DNA from: Methanomassiliicoccaceae archaeon DOK
GTDB taxonomy: Archaea > Thermoplasmatota > Thermoplasmata > Methanomassiliicoccales > Methanomethylophilaceae
Reading direction: 5' to 3'
DNA length: 64,000 bases
Assembly (NCBI GenBank): GCA_009911715.1
Contig: CP047880.1
Coordinates: 1,116,001-1,180,000, forward strand
A model generated the notes under the pieces. It did not search any database. It worked only from the letters and a program-made list of their open reading frames with translations, and was not told where the DNA came from. Below are positions 26,903 to 36,897 of the stretch, piece after piece (position 1 is the stretch's first letter; every line of letters starts with the position of its first letter). The translations under genes were made by a program, and so were the position numbers.

Positions 26903-29557
26903 ATGGATGCCAAACTCAGGATGATCGCCCTGGCAGTCATCCTGTCCCTTACCCTTCTCGGGGCCGGGGCATTGCTCACCGGCGGGGAGGAGTCGGACGC
27001 CCTGTCGGGCGACGACCTCGACTCGACGAGCTCTGTGGTGTTCCACGACACCGGCTCCGACACCGAGAAGTGGCTCGTGAAGACGGGGAGCGACATCATC
27101 CTCCCGGGCAACCTGTTCGAACACGACGGCTACTACCTGTCCGAGTGGGCGATAGGAAACACAGCTAGCTCTGACACACTGGCCGTCGGCGAGGAGTACA
27201 CCGTTGAGGGGGACGTCGAGATTTACGCGGTCTACGACACCGTTCCGAACGACCACGACTACACGCACGCCACAGCCTACGACAGGAACCTCAATGAGAT
27301 GTTCACCTTCGAATGGGAGGTCTTCTCGGGGATCAACAACGCCCCGAGCGGATGGGACATCTTCGACACCGGCGACCTCTACATGAACTACAGCATCGAG
27401 ATCCAGTCCAACGCCGAATGGCTGGAATGGGAGGTCACCAGGGGCTCCTACTACCAGATGGACCCCATAAGCTCCGTCAGGTTCTACGGTGAGCCCGAAC
27501 CCGGCACGTACTATGTGACTGTCGCACTTGAGAAGACCAGGATGCTCACTGGGACGCTCCACGACAGCTCCTACATCTACTTCGAGCTGTACGTGCCCAC
27601 CGACGGCGACGACATCTATACCATCAGCTACACCACCGAGGGGGCCTCCGGGAGCATCCCCAACGAATCCGCCTACTACAACACGGCGATCTACCTCCCC
27701 ACCGGCGAAGGGCTGGTGAACGGCGACAACACGCTCGTCGCATGGGAGATCACCGAGCACGACCAGGGTACCGCCTACTACCCCCTCGGGGGATTGTACG
27801 TGGTTACCGAGAGCGTGACGGTCAGGGCGTTATGGGAGCCGAACCCGCACGTGATCATCTACAACCCGCTGGGCGCGGAGGGCGTCACGGGACACGTGGG
27901 GTTCGTCGAGGACATCAGGGAGCTGGACAGCAGCACGACGGCTACGCTCGAAGGCTACGAGTTCGTCGGATGGATCCTCGAGTCGGCACCCGACCAGGTC
28001 TACATGCCCGGCTACACGTTCTCCATGCCATCGGCGGACGTCATGTTCGTCGGATACTGGATACCCGAGGGTGCTGAGACGGTGACCGTCACCTACAACC
28101 CCAACGAGGGCTCGCTCAACGGCATGACGAACGTCCAGAAGGTCGAGCCCGGCACCAGCATCGTCCTTCCGCTGCTGGGGCCCACCAGGGACGGCTACAC
28201 GTTCAACGGATGGGTCACATCGACCGAGGGTTCCGGCAACCACTACGACCCCGGAGACGTGTACGTAGTCCAGGACGATGTGACGCTGTACGCCGACTGG
28301 GTGGAGGACGGTTCGGGTTCCGAGGACCCCGAGGACCCGGTCATCGTGTACCATCAGGTTCTGTTTCTGCCCGGCTCCGAGAGCTCCACATCCTACAACC
28401 CCATGAGCGTGCGCGACGGGTTCACCGTTTCGCAGCCGCTCCCCAACCCCGTGAGATACGACGGCTACGCCTTCAGCTACTGGACCACCGACGAGGGTAG
28501 GTACGACTTCGGCCTCCCGGTCGAGTCGGACATGACGCTCCGCGCCGTGTGGGTGAAGGTGGCCACACTGACCTACGACGAATCGAACCCCTCCAAGGTG
28601 ATCATCACCGCGGAGGACTCCGTGACCACGCTCTACATCGAATGGGGCAACGGGGACACCGACGAGGGGAGGGGAACGTTCGAGTACGACTACGAGGGGA
28701 CCTTCCACGGACAGATTACCATTAGGGTCAAGGACAGCACGACGTCGCAGTCCGAGTGGCCGGTGACCTATCTCGAGGTCCACGCCTACGATGAAACGGA
28801 CTCCGGACTGGTGTCCGACCCGCCAGTCGCCGACATTACCGTCGCCGAGGAGCGCGTGGACATCGACGGCGTCACGTACTGGTACCTCGACGCCTCCGGC
28901 TCGACGCTGGCCGATGAATGGAGATGGTACATCGACGGGTCGCTCATCGCGAACTCCCAGACGTACTGGTACTACGGCACCATAACCCCGGGAGAGCACA
29001 CGTTCTACCTCGTGGTCGAAGGGCCGGGAGGCATCGACCAGACCGAGTTCGGGTTCCTGGTCGAGGAGCCCGACCCGGAGGACCCCACGGACCCGGGCGA
29101 GCCGGACCCCGACGACCCCAATACCGACCCCGACGACCCGTCGACGGATCCGGGGGACCCCTCCACGGACCCCGACGACCCCGTGCTCAATCCCGACGAC
29201 CCCGAGAACCCCGACAATCCGAGCGGTTTGACCGCCGTCATCACCATCACGAAGACCGAGAACGGGTACAGGTTCAGCGCCGCCGACTCCACAGGCGATC
29301 CGCAGTACTGGATCTGGACCCTTGACGGGGAGACCGAGATCGGCACCGAGGAGGTTGTCGAATACATCGGCCAGCTGGAGGACGGATGGCACACCATCTC
29401 GCTGGTCATCTACGACGCCGAGGACAACTGGGTCGACACCGAGGAGGATTTCCTAGTCGGGGACTCAGGCTCCGACTTCAAGCTCTACTATGTCGTTCTC
29501 GTCATCCTGCTGGCCCTTGTCGTCCTCATTGTCCTCAAGCTCAGAGGGGTGATATGA
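26903..29557 (+). CDS. InlB-repeat/PKD surface protein with Asp-Pro stalk
   Basis: 884 aa. Signal peptide (about 10-30), several Flg_new-type repeats, a PKD-like domain near residue 640 ('PPVADITVAEERVDIDG'), a low-complexity D-P-(D/E)-D-P stalk (about 722-775), a second PKD-like domain and one C-terminal membrane helix followed by a short basic tail. The stalk resembles wall- or S-layer-spanning spacers. One base separates it from the upstream stop; it overlaps the next gene by ATGA. Confidence 0.8.
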   Translation: MDAKLRMIALAVILSLTLLGAGALLTGGEESDALSGDDLDSTSSVVFHDTGSDTEKWLVKTGSDIILPGNLFEHDGYYLSEWAIGNTASSDTLAVGEEYTVEGDVEIYAVYDTVPNDHDYTHATAYDRNLNEMFTFEWEVFSGINNAPSGWDIFDTGDLYMNYSIEIQSNAEWLEWEVTRGSYYQMDPISSVRFYGEPEPGTYYVTVALEKTRMLTGTLHDSSYIYFELYVPTDGDDIYTISYTTEGASGSIPNESAYYNTAIYLPTGEGLVNGDNTLVAWEITEHDQGTAYYPLGGLYVVTESVTVRALWEPNPHVIIYNPLGAEGVTGHVGFVEDIRELDSSTTATLEGYEFVGWILESAPDQVYMPGYTFSMPSADVMFVGYWIPEGAETVTVTYNPNEGSLNGMTNVQKVEPGTSIVLPLLGPTRDGYTFNGWVTSTEGSGNHYDPGDVYVVQDDVTLYADWVEDGSGSEDPEDPVIVYHQVLFLPGSESSTSYNPMSVRDGFTVSQPLPNPVRYDGYAFSYWTTDEGRYDFGLPVESDMTLRAVWVKVATLTYDESNPSKVIITAEDSVTTLYIEWGNGDTDEGRGTFEYDYEGTFHGQITIRVKDSTTSQSEWPVTYLEVHAYDETDSGLVSDPPVADITVAEERVDIDGVTYWYLDASGSTLADEWRWYIDGSLIANSQTYWYYGTITPGEHTFYLVVEGPGGIDQTEFGFLVEEPDPEDPTDPGEPDPDDPNTDPDDPSTDPGDPSTDPDDPVLNPDDPENPDNPSGLTAVITITKTENGYRFSAADSTGDPQYWIWTLDGETEIGTEEVVEYIGQLEDGWHTISLVIYDAEDNWVDTEEDFLVGDSGSDFKLYYVVLVILLALVVLIVLKLRGVI

Positions 29558-31482
29558 TGGATTCCAAGCAGAGAAGGCTCGTCGCGTTCGCATGCGCGCT
29601 GATGGTGATGGCGGTGCCCTGCATCGCCGTCATGGAGTCCGAGGAGGAAGAGAACGAGGTCGACGCGTTCGTCCCGGTCGTCATACTCGTCGGTTGGGAG
29701 GTCTGGGCGGTCACCGCCGCCTGGATAGGCACAGTCGTGGCCGCGTACGTGGCTGGCGACTACTTCGACCTGATAAACAGCGACTACGAAGGCGACTACG
29801 CACGCAGCCAGGAGGCGCAACTTGTGGCCAGGTCCATCTCCGACGGTTTGGCCCACTACGCCAACGCCCTCGAGAACTACGCCAACATTTGGGACCTGAC
29901 CGCCGAGCACTGGATACGCCAGGCGGAGATAACCGCGGCGGCTATCTGGCCGTACATGGACTCCTACGACGTCAACCAGCTCCTGTTCGAGTCCGGAGTC
30001 TACGTGAACTCGTCCGACATGATGAGCAACGCGACAGCCCAGATCAACACCCACTTCGCCCAGATGGTGAACCACGCGGCGGAGTGGAACAGTCTCGAGA
30101 ACACCGCCACCTACGGGGACGGTCTCATGAAGATCGTGTTCCGCTACGGCTTGAGTTCCATCTCCGCCGACGGAGCTGATGCGGCCGGTGGGGACTTCAG
30201 AGCCAACATCGGATTGGTGGCCAATGACGTGACCGACTCGTCCAACCGCTTCTACTTCGGAGGCGGTTCGATCTACTCCTCCGTCCAGAACGCGGTGATA
30301 ACGGACATCGACGACCCGTCGAAGTCCTACCGTCTGGACAAGGGATGGAACGAGATAGGCGATCTCAGCGACGAGGACGTCGCGGGCATCTACGCCGCAT
30401 CCTCCGGGGTCACCTACGCCGGGGACATCCTCCCGTGCCGCGGGTCCTACGCCACCGACGTCTATGCCGGCATCATCATAGAGAGCGGCGGCAACTCCGA
30501 GATTCTGACCTACGTGGACGGCCACCTGGAGACGTCCACGGGATACAGGGTGAACGACCTGGAGATAGTCGTCCAGCCGGACAACTCCTCCGACGAGGTC
30601 GCGACAGACCTCATGGTAGCCCTGGAGAACTACGACCTGCTCCTCAACTCCGTCATAAGCACCATGTACCAGGCGGACTCCGCGGCCCACGCCGTGTGGA
30701 ACATCTACGACAAGAACGGGGAGGCGTCCGCCTACCTGACGACGCTGATGGTCCCGGAGAACTACGAGGAGTTCAACATCAACGAGCAGTGGCTGGAGGT
30801 GATTACCGTGCTGGCCATGCAGCAGCTCGCCAGCTACGCCCAGGCGCACAGCGGCGACATCGACCTGAGCGAGTACGTGATGACAATGAACTCGCTGGAC
30901 CTGTACTGCCGCGGCACCATAGAACTGCCGATGACCCAGGCCGACGGCGAGGCGGGAATCACCGAGAAGGCGATGTACGAGGACGTGGTGTTCACACCCA
31001 TCTTCTACCGCGACGTGACCCTCGAGAAGGGGGAGAACGACCTGTCCGGGTTCACCGGATACGTGGCGATCTGGGGGGACGGAACGGATCTAGGGAACCT
31101 CGACACGATGGACATGGCGAACGCGTCCATCGTGTTCATGGATTCGGGGTCGACCATGGAGATTACCCAGATCATGTACCAGGGCAACATGGTGGACAAC
31201 GTGTCCCTCCATGTCGAGGAGATAGACATCATCGACCCCCAGAAGATGCAGGACTACGACCCGGTCGAACCCCCCGTCTACAACGACACGGGGGAGCTCA
31301 TCCGCACGATCATGCTCATCATCGGACTTCTGATGATGGTCTACGGCGTCACTTCGAGGAACTGGCTGATAATCGTGCTGGGGCTTCTGATAGTCGCCAT
31401 CGGGTGGATAGCGTCGGAACCGATCGAGAACTTCCTATGGGACCGCTTCGAATACAAGTTCGTGTGGCCCAGGAACAGCTGA
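29554..31482 (+). CDS. Large membrane surface protein of unrecognised family
   Basis: 642 aa (ATG 29554, or 29557 with better ribosome-binding spacing). Signal-like segment (about 12-30), a second hydrophobic segment (about 42-65), a long helical ectodomain ('EAQLVARSISDGLAHYANALENYANIW'), a beta-rich part with Asn-linked sequons, and two C-terminal membrane helices with a short exposed tail 'FEYKFVWPRNS'. No InlB repeats, so it differs from its neighbours. With the 4-TM protein after it, it resembles the spike plus small-membrane-protein pairs of enveloped archaeal viruses, by layout only. Confidence 0.65.
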   Translation: MMDSKQRRLVAFACALMVMAVPCIAVMESEEEENEVDAFVPVVILVGWEVWAVTAAWIGTVVAAYVAGDYFDLINSDYEGDYARSQEAQLVARSISDGLAHYANALENYANIWDLTAEHWIRQAEITAAAIWPYMDSYDVNQLLFESGVYVNSSDMMSNATAQINTHFAQMVNHAAEWNSLENTATYGDGLMKIVFRYGLSSISADGADAAGGDFRANIGLVANDVTDSSNRFYFGGGSIYSSVQNAVITDIDDPSKSYRLDKGWNEIGDLSDEDVAGIYAASSGVTYAGDILPCRGSYATDVYAGIIIESGGNSEILTYVDGHLETSTGYRVNDLEIVVQPDNSSDEVATDLMVALENYDLLLNSVISTMYQADSAAHAVWNIYDKNGEASAYLTTLMVPENYEEFNINEQWLEVITVLAMQQLASYAQAHSGDIDLSEYVMTMNSLDLYCRGTIELPMTQADGEAGITEKAMYEDVVFTPIFYRDVTLEKGENDLSGFTGYVAIWGDGTDLGNLDTMDMANASIVFMDSGSTMEITQIMYQGNMVDNVSLHVEEIDIIDPQKMQDYDPVEPPVYNDTGELIRTIMLIIGLLMMVYGVTSRNWLIIVLGLLIVAIGWIASEPIENFLWDRFEYKFVWPRNS

Positions 31483-31494
31483 GGTGAGAGTGAA

Positions 31495-31830
31495 ATGGAT
31501 CTGACTATCAACATGTCCGTGCCCGAGTCGGCATTCCTGTGGTTCGCTGTACTGGCGATAATCGTCGGGGTGCTGCTGGCCTACGGCTCGTGGAGGATGT
31601 GGCAGAACGGGCAGACGCCCGTCGCCATCCTCCTGATCGGAACGCTGCTGATGCTGGTGAATCCGTTCCTGGGCATCGCCGTGATGCTGATCGCAGCGGT
31701 GATCGTCTCTATCGGCGGGGACATCCCCAATGGTCTGCTGACCGTGGTTCTGACTGTCGTGGCGTACGTGCTGGCCATGATTCTGACCACCGTAGTCACC
31801 GGGGCGGCGTGTCTCATAGCCGGAGTGTGA
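31495..31830 (+). CDS. Small four-helix membrane protein
   Basis: 111 aa with four hydrophobic segments filling nearly all of the chain ('FLWFAVLAIIVGVLLAYGSW', 'VAILLIGTLLMLVNPFLGIAV', and two more). GAGGTGAGAG precedes the ATG. Size and topology fit a structural membrane protein of an enveloped virus or a small channel; no family recognised. Confidence 0.65.
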   Translation: MDLTINMSVPESAFLWFAVLAIIVGVLLAYGSWRMWQNGQTPVAILLIGTLLMLVNPFLGIAVMLIAAVIVSIGGDIPNGLLTVVLTVVAYVLAMILTTVVTGAACLIAGV

Positions 31831-32102
31831 GCCCTCGTACAGTTCATGACCGTATCCAGACCCGAAGCAGAAACCCGGAGGACATTGAACAACAGAATAT
31901 ACGGAAAGAACAGGAAGAGAATAGTCAACAGGAACCGTAGGCGGATCTTCTTATCCAAGAAGCCTCGCCCACAACCCTCTGAAGTCCAACAAAACAGATT
32001 TGATATCATAACACCATATGGAGACTCGAAAATGACCTTCAATGAACTGATCTTGACTGCGACAACGGCACCCATGATGGATGGCCACGTCGGAGTCAAG
32101 CA
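31831..32102 (+). other. Gap between membrane genes
   Basis: About 270 nt. A basic 89-aa ORF (31846-32115) crosses it and overlaps the next start, but has no clear ribosome-binding site. TATA-like ATATC/CATATGG sequences near 32003-32018 could serve a promoter for the genes from 32103. Not confidently coding. Confidence 0.3.
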
Positions 32103-32345
32103 ATGGCATCTCTGACCACAGTTGCGACTGGAATAGTCGGGGCTGTCTTCTGTATTGTGCTTTTCGCATGGTCCGGATACGACTTGGAAGCCACGCTATC
32201 GTTCCTCCATGGCAACTGGTCCACCGTTCTGCTCGCCATACAGGTGATGGTCGTCTACGTCCTAGCCGCGTCCGGCCACAGGCTTGGTGGACTGATAGTG
32301 CTAGGCACCGCCATGGTGACGATCATGGGCAAGGTGATCGCATGA
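32103..32345 (+). CDS. Small membrane protein (80 aa)
   Basis: 80 aa with three hydrophobic segments ('TVATGIVGAVFCIVLFAW', 'STVLLAIQVMVVYVLAASG', 'LGGLIVLGTAMVTIMGKVIA'). Its stop overlaps the next start by ATGA, so it is probably made together with the next membrane protein. Confidence 0.6.
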   Translation: MASLTTVATGIVGAVFCIVLFAWSGYDLEATLSFLHGNWSTVLLAIQVMVVYVLAASGHRLGGLIVLGTAMVTIMGKVIA

Positions 32346-33223
32346 CAGACTGGGTGACGCTCATGTTGCCTTTCGCCACGGTCGCTCTGGCACTGGCCAG
32401 CTATTTCATCGGCATACGCGTCCGTGATGCGGCGCATTGCATGGTTCCGCTCAACGACCCCGTGTCAGTGACGCTGCTCACCGTGTCGTGCGTAATGCCA
32501 GTGCTCATGTGGACCTTGTTCGATGTCCCATTCTCCAGCGACGTCTGGATACAGTACGCCGCACTGGCCGTCGGCTTCTGGGGCGGGTACTTGATCGGCT
32601 ACTGCTCCGTGGGAGCCGATGTGGTGTACATCAGCGTCCACGACATCGTGGAGCGCACCCAGGACGTCTACCCTATAGTCCGCTACAGGAACCGCGAGGG
32701 ACGCCAATGCTGGCAGCCCCAGTCCTTTCGCAAGATATGCCGTTCGATGATTTTCCACATCGACAACCCATTGGACCTCTCCGCGGTCCAGCGCACACGT
32801 CGTGTGACGTGCAAGCAGGCGTACCATATGGTCAATGAGGCCGATGCTATAGACGTGGCCGGAATGCAGGTAGAGGAGTACGACCGCAAACTGTGGAGAT
32901 TCAACTGCCGCATCGAATTCAGGCACTACACGCCGGTTCCCTATTGCACCGACGCCCCGTACGACTGGATCCTCAACGCGAACAAATATGAGGACCTCTT
33001 CATGGAATACGCCAGGCTCCAGACGTCGGCGATAGATTCCGCCGCCGAACTCAACGTGGCGATGGTCAAGGGCGGAGGCCTCGCGCTGTCTGCGATGGCA
33101 TCGAAGAACCCAGATGAACTTTTCATGAAGGAACTGGGCATCCGCCTGGAGGACATGGTCTCCGACAGGGCTAGAGAGAGGCGCGCCGCCAATAGGCGGG
33201 CCATGGAGGAGGCTGACGAATGA
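32342..33223 (+). CDS. Membrane protein with large cytoplasmic domain
   Basis: 293 aa. Three N-terminal membrane helices (about 5-25, 42-62, 70-90) followed by a 200-residue soluble domain ('VVYISVHDIVERTQDVYPIV...') and a basic helical C-terminus ('RARERRAANRRAMEEADE'). ATGA-coupled on both sides, three genes upstream of the P-loop ATPase; may dock that ATPase at the membrane. Family not recognised. Confidence 0.65.
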   Translation: MTDWVTLMLPFATVALALASYFIGIRVRDAAHCMVPLNDPVSVTLLTVSCVMPVLMWTLFDVPFSSDVWIQYAALAVGFWGGYLIGYCSVGADVVYISVHDIVERTQDVYPIVRYRNREGRQCWQPQSFRKICRSMIFHIDNPLDLSAVQRTRRVTCKQAYHMVNEADAIDVAGMQVEEYDRKLWRFNCRIEFRHYTPVPYCTDAPYDWILNANKYEDLFMEYARLQTSAIDSAAELNVAMVKGGGLALSAMASKNPDELFMKELGIRLEDMVSDRARERRAANRRAMEEADE

Positions 33224-34137
33224 ACGTCGAACCCCGTCCGATCATCCACCCGATACCAGACGATAACACCTCCGAGGCCATCATGTACGGTCCGGCGTAC
33301 AAATACGCCAAGTCGTCCAAATGGTATCTTGACGAACTGGAGGAGAACGCCGACGCACGTGTCGAGGAGCTCATCGACCAGATCATCGACCTGGAATGGG
33401 CGGCCATGGTGATGAACCGCAACCCCGGACTCATCTTCGCCAGGAACCCGCCTGTTTCGAATCCCGACAAGATACGTGATCTGTGGACGCTCCGCCAGAT
33501 CGTCAACTACGGTTCGTCGAAACCGATGATAGAGGTATTCCGCACCACTTCCCGCCTTTACTCGACGATGCAGGGTGTGGACCAGCACGCCCAGCAGTAC
33601 ATCCGCGAAGGCGTCACCGAGCCCCTGTGGAAATCCGCCACGATAGGGTTCAACGTGCCGATCGAGTACGAGACAGTCCGCACGATCAAGAATCTGGAGT
33701 ACCGCACATCCGTGGACGGCCTTGAGGCTTACTACTACGACATGGACTCAGACGAACGGAGACGTGAAGCCGACAGGATAGAAAAAGAGGCGAGGGACTA
33801 CGCCAGGTCATTCGACGACGGGGACGAGGTGGAACCTAGATCCGTGCCGGAGTTCGACATATACCGCGAATACGACGTAGCCGACGAAGTATCAGACGAT
33901 GATGTCACTTCGGACGACTACTGGACGGATGAGCCCTCCGATGAGGAGATATACGTCCCCGTGCCGTCGTCACCGCTCTTCGATGCGGTGATCAACATTG
34001 CATACTGGCTCTCATACAATCCGGTGCACGACTTCCTCATAGCTTTGGAGGAGTTCGCCGAAATATTGCCTCGGCCGGAGATACAGGCCACGACGTCCGT
34101 ACTCTCCAAGTTCAGGTCCATGGGGGCGAGGACATGA
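33220..34137 (+). CDS. Helical protein upstream of the ATPase
   Basis: 305 aa, mostly helical, with an acidic stretch around residues 200-245 ('DYWTDEPSDEEIYVPVP') and an amphipathic C-terminal segment. No signal peptide. ATGA-coupled to both neighbours. Likely part of the same membrane/ATPase complex; family not recognised. Confidence 0.6.
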   Translation: MNVEPRPIIHPIPDDNTSEAIMYGPAYKYAKSSKWYLDELEENADARVEELIDQIIDLEWAAMVMNRNPGLIFARNPPVSNPDKIRDLWTLRQIVNYGSSKPMIEVFRTTSRLYSTMQGVDQHAQQYIREGVTEPLWKSATIGFNVPIEYETVRTIKNLEYRTSVDGLEAYYYDMDSDERRREADRIEKEARDYARSFDDGDEVEPRSVPEFDIYREYDVADEVSDDDVTSDDYWTDEPSDEEIYVPVPSSPLFDAVINIAYWLSYNPVHDFLIALEEFAEILPRPEIQATTSVLSKFRSMGART

Positions 34138-34502
34138 CCGAGGCACACGACTCCAAGGCGTTGCTCTACAAGGACACCGTGCAGCCGATGAACCAGGCGT
34201 ACAACGAACTCCTGGCCTTCTACAGCCAGGGGGACACCCGCGCCGCGTATCTGAAGACGTTCGAGCTCGCACTCTCGCTGAACTGCCCGAACAGGATGCT
34301 GTGGCAGTTCCCGGAATACAAGCAACTGGAGGCGAAAGCACCGTTGCCCAAGGACCCGCGCATCCGCATCGACCCGGACCAGTTCTACAACTACATGATG
34401 GTCTACGAGCAGGTGATGCGCGAAGTCGGGCTGATCGACAAGGATCCGATGGAAATCCAGAAAGTACAGATGGTGGGCCTCTTCGACATGGGGGATGAAT
34501 GA
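34134..34502 (+). CDS. Small helical protein
   Basis: 122 aa, predicted all-helical ('QAYNELLAFYSQGDTRAAYLKTFELALSL'), possibly TPR-like pairing in the middle. Coupled by ATGA to the ATPase gene, suggesting a stoichiometric partner. Confidence 0.6.
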   Translation: MTEAHDSKALLYKDTVQPMNQAYNELLAFYSQGDTRAAYLKTFELALSLNCPNRMLWQFPEYKQLEAKAPLPKDPRIRIDPDQFYNYMMVYEQVMREVGLIDKDPMEIQKVQMVGLFDMGDE

Positions 34503-35878
34503 TGGACGAATCGCTGGACATGTACTTCGCATCAGTGTTTAGGCCCGGTTCCGTGCTGCTCACAAGCGGTTTCAAGGGAGGCGGCAAGTCGCACACCGCC
34601 GTGGCCATAGGCGAACGCCTGGTGAAAGGCTGCTACCCGTCCGTGGGAAAGGTTGTGATGGTCACTAACATGATCTTCTTCCACAAGGTCAACGGCCAGA
34701 TAGTCGAGGAGCCCCCTCCTGGAGTGTACCACATCACGACGATGATGGAGCTCTTCCCGCTGATAGTCGATATCATCGAGGAGCACGGGCGCGATGTAGT
34801 CATACTGATGGTCTTGGACGAGGCTCAGAACTTCGTGGGAGGTGACAGCAACCAGACCAACGCATCAGTCATGATGAAGGAGTTCCTGGGGACAATCAGG
34901 AAGTTCCGTCTCGTTGTCTGGTTTCTCACACCTTCGGCAAAAGGCATCGGCCCCGCGTTCAGGAACTTCCTCAACGATCCGAAGTACCCTGGCAACCTCA
35001 CATGCAAGCTCAAGAAAGACCTTGCCGCCAACCAACGGTACATCGAGGCCAACCGCCTTCCGTACAAGCCGCGCGAACTGATGCTTATCAAGGCGTACGA
35101 TTCGGAGCCCAGGTTCCTGCGCGTGCCCGTCACCGAATGGACGGGGACACTGGACACGCTGGTGGAGGGCGGTTATTGTTACGATCACGAGGCGTCGGCG
35201 ACGTTCTACGTCGGCGACGGATTCGACTGGGAGAAGTTCAACCGTACGATCGGCGGAGTTTCATCCGTGAACGTGCTGAATACGATCCGCTCGTACTACG
35301 CCGCGAACCATCCCGACGGAGTGGGTTCTGGAACGGCTCCGGTTCCGAAACCGGAAATGGTTAGGAGACTCACACAGGTCGAGATTGCCGTCAACATGCT
35401 CAACAAGGGGATGTCCGAGAGAGACGTCGCCGAGAAGGTGGGGCTTACTCGTAACGCGCTGCGTTACCGCATCGAATCGGCTGGATATGTCCGGGTGTGT
35501 CAACAGACGTCGAAAGGTGTCGAGAAGTGTTGGTTGCTTTCCGATAACGACAATCGTTGTATACAACCGCAAACGGATGTAGCCAGCGTCGGTGGTGGTT
35601 GTTTGAAGAAGGGTGGTTTTTCGTCCCCTATATATATCTCTAGGGAAACCCCGGAAAATCACGGCATTCATGGTTCTCTAAGAACCAAACCGGTTCCTTC
35701 CAAGGGAACTTCTGACCCGTCCTCTTCTGGTGATGGCGACCCGTGCCGCGACACATCACACCATCCCTCTTCCGACGCTAACGAACACGTCGGGGATTCG
35801 CGCCGCATCCCCGACGGAAGATATTCTGTAGACGAGTTGGCAGAGGCGGTGCACTGGTGCATAGGAGGAGGTACATGA
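34499..35878 (+). CDS. Zot/HerA-like P-loop ATPase with C-terminal HTH
   Basis: 459 aa. Walker A 'GFKGGGKS' (residues 24-31), Walker B 'VILMVLDEAQ' with Asp107-Glu108, and a polar strand 'LVVWFLTPSA' about 40 residues later. A helix-turn-helix lies near 293-326 ('SERDVAEKVGLTRNALRYRIESAG'); the tail is Ser/Pro-rich and disordered. Such enzymes drive DNA packaging, export or virion assembly at membranes (Zot/gpI, FtsK/HerA superfamily). It lacks the size and extra domains of VirB4 or TraG/VirD4. The preceding coupled membrane and helical genes are natural partners. ATGATG start overlaps the upstream stop. Confidence 0.75.
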   Translation: MMDESLDMYFASVFRPGSVLLTSGFKGGGKSHTAVAIGERLVKGCYPSVGKVVMVTNMIFFHKVNGQIVEEPPPGVYHITTMMELFPLIVDIIEEHGRDVVILMVLDEAQNFVGGDSNQTNASVMMKEFLGTIRKFRLVVWFLTPSAKGIGPAFRNFLNDPKYPGNLTCKLKKDLAANQRYIEANRLPYKPRELMLIKAYDSEPRFLRVPVTEWTGTLDTLVEGGYCYDHEASATFYVGDGFDWEKFNRTIGGVSSVNVLNTIRSYYAANHPDGVGSGTAPVPKPEMVRRLTQVEIAVNMLNKGMSERDVAEKVGLTRNALRYRIESAGYVRVCQQTSKGVEKCWLLSDNDNRCIQPQTDVASVGGGCLKKGGFSSPIYISRETPENHGIHGSLRTKPVPSKGTSDPSSSGDGDPCRDTSHHPSSDANEHVGDSRRIPDGRYSVDELAEAVHWCIGGGT

Positions 35879-36822
35879 GGTTCGGAAGACAGAAAGATCC
35901 GGACATTGTGGTTGTCCGGAGGAAATTGAGGACATACAGGATACCCGTAGATGAAGATGGATTAGTGCCCGACTGGGCCCTGGTGTCGAGATTCCAGGAG
36001 AAGGGGCGGTGGAACGACCTTGAGGACGGCTCCCAGATAGTGGTCCCTTCGGGACGCACACCAAAGGAGATCGTTGATTGGTGGGCCAACCCGTCGCTGT
36101 ACGATATCGACGGCATAGACACACCGGACAGCCCGTACTACGACGTTTCAAGCGTGCCGGAGAACCAGAAACGTGTCCAGCGCAAGATTGCCGTGCTGGC
36201 CGACAGGGACGAACAGGCACGCATCCGTCACATCCTGGCCGAATCGTTCACAGTGGACGAGCTGGAAACCATGACGAGGAACGGAAGCTTCGTCATCCGC
36301 ACTGTCCCCAGCATGGGCGACGCCACAGGCTGCTATTTCCGCAAGCAGAACGGCGTGGAGATCCCGCTAATAGTGCTGGAGAGGAACACCACGCCCGACG
36401 GCGTGGTTCACGAGGTGGTGCATCACATACGCGCTGTCGATCCGGACAGAAGAGGCATTCTCCGCACATCCTACCCCAGCACCAGAAAAGGCCGTCTGAA
36501 GGACTGGACATTCGACCACATGCCCAAGCGCCGTCAAGACAGGATCCTGGAGGAAGAGGAGAGATTGACAGTCGCCGAGACCGTCGCCAGAACGAGCCTG
36601 GACAGGAGCCAGTCCGGGTACTACGACGGCGTGCGCGGGATGGATCCGCGCGACGCATACCTGGCAGACAGGTATATTCTCACCGACACGGACCCGGATA
36701 TTCCCCAGTCCGAGGTACCGAGGCTCAAGGGGAGAGCTGCGCGCGTGGCCGTGCTTCACGGCTACGACGCATCACTCATCGGACGCGCAGAAATCCTTTC
36801 GAGGAACGTACGCAAGAGGTGA
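35875..36822 (+). CDS. Putative metallopeptidase with N-terminal DIxGID module
   Basis: 315 aa. Residues about 20-84 form the module 'VDEDGLVPDW...PKEIVDWWANPSLYDIDGID' found also in the genes at 41886, 42893 and 44092. The second domain has His179-Glu180-Val-Val-His183, a zincin motif, followed by 'LTVAETVART' whose Glu235 is a candidate third ligand. The paralogue at 44092 keeps both motifs with similar spacing. Basic C-terminus. Start 35875 overlaps the ATPase stop and has GGAGGAGGT before it. Predicted zinc peptidase, possibly processing co-encoded proteins; the substrate is inferred only from context. Confidence 0.65.
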   Translation: MRFGRQKDPDIVVVRRKLRTYRIPVDEDGLVPDWALVSRFQEKGRWNDLEDGSQIVVPSGRTPKEIVDWWANPSLYDIDGIDTPDSPYYDVSSVPENQKRVQRKIAVLADRDEQARIRHILAESFTVDELETMTRNGSFVIRTVPSMGDATGCYFRKQNGVEIPLIVLERNTTPDGVVHEVVHHIRAVDPDRRGILRTSYPSTRKGRLKDWTFDHMPKRRQDRILEEEERLTVAETVARTSLDRSQSGYYDGVRGMDPRDAYLADRYILTDTDPDIPQSEVPRLKGRAARVAVLHGYDASLIGRAEILSRNVRKR

Positions 36823-36897
36823 CTGGCTCATGGTGATTGATCTGGACAGCAAGCCCAGGACGCGGGGCAACCGCGCGTTCGTGATAGAGATGAGAGA

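Noticed and set aside
22996-27111. Very long minus-strand ORF (1371 aa) opposite the giant surface gene
   Set aside because: Shadow of GC-rich, repeat-built codons on the plus strand. The product is an unnatural Asp/Gly/Val/Arg-rich string with no signal peptide or domain; the plus strand has a clear signal peptide, InlB and PKD domains and an anchor.
34499-35878. Reading the ATPase as VirB4 or a TraG/VirD4 coupling protein
   Set aside because: Too short, with a single Walker set right at the N-terminus and an HTH at the C-terminus; no relaxase or other type IV secretion gene is nearby. A Zot/HerA-like assembly ATPase fits better.
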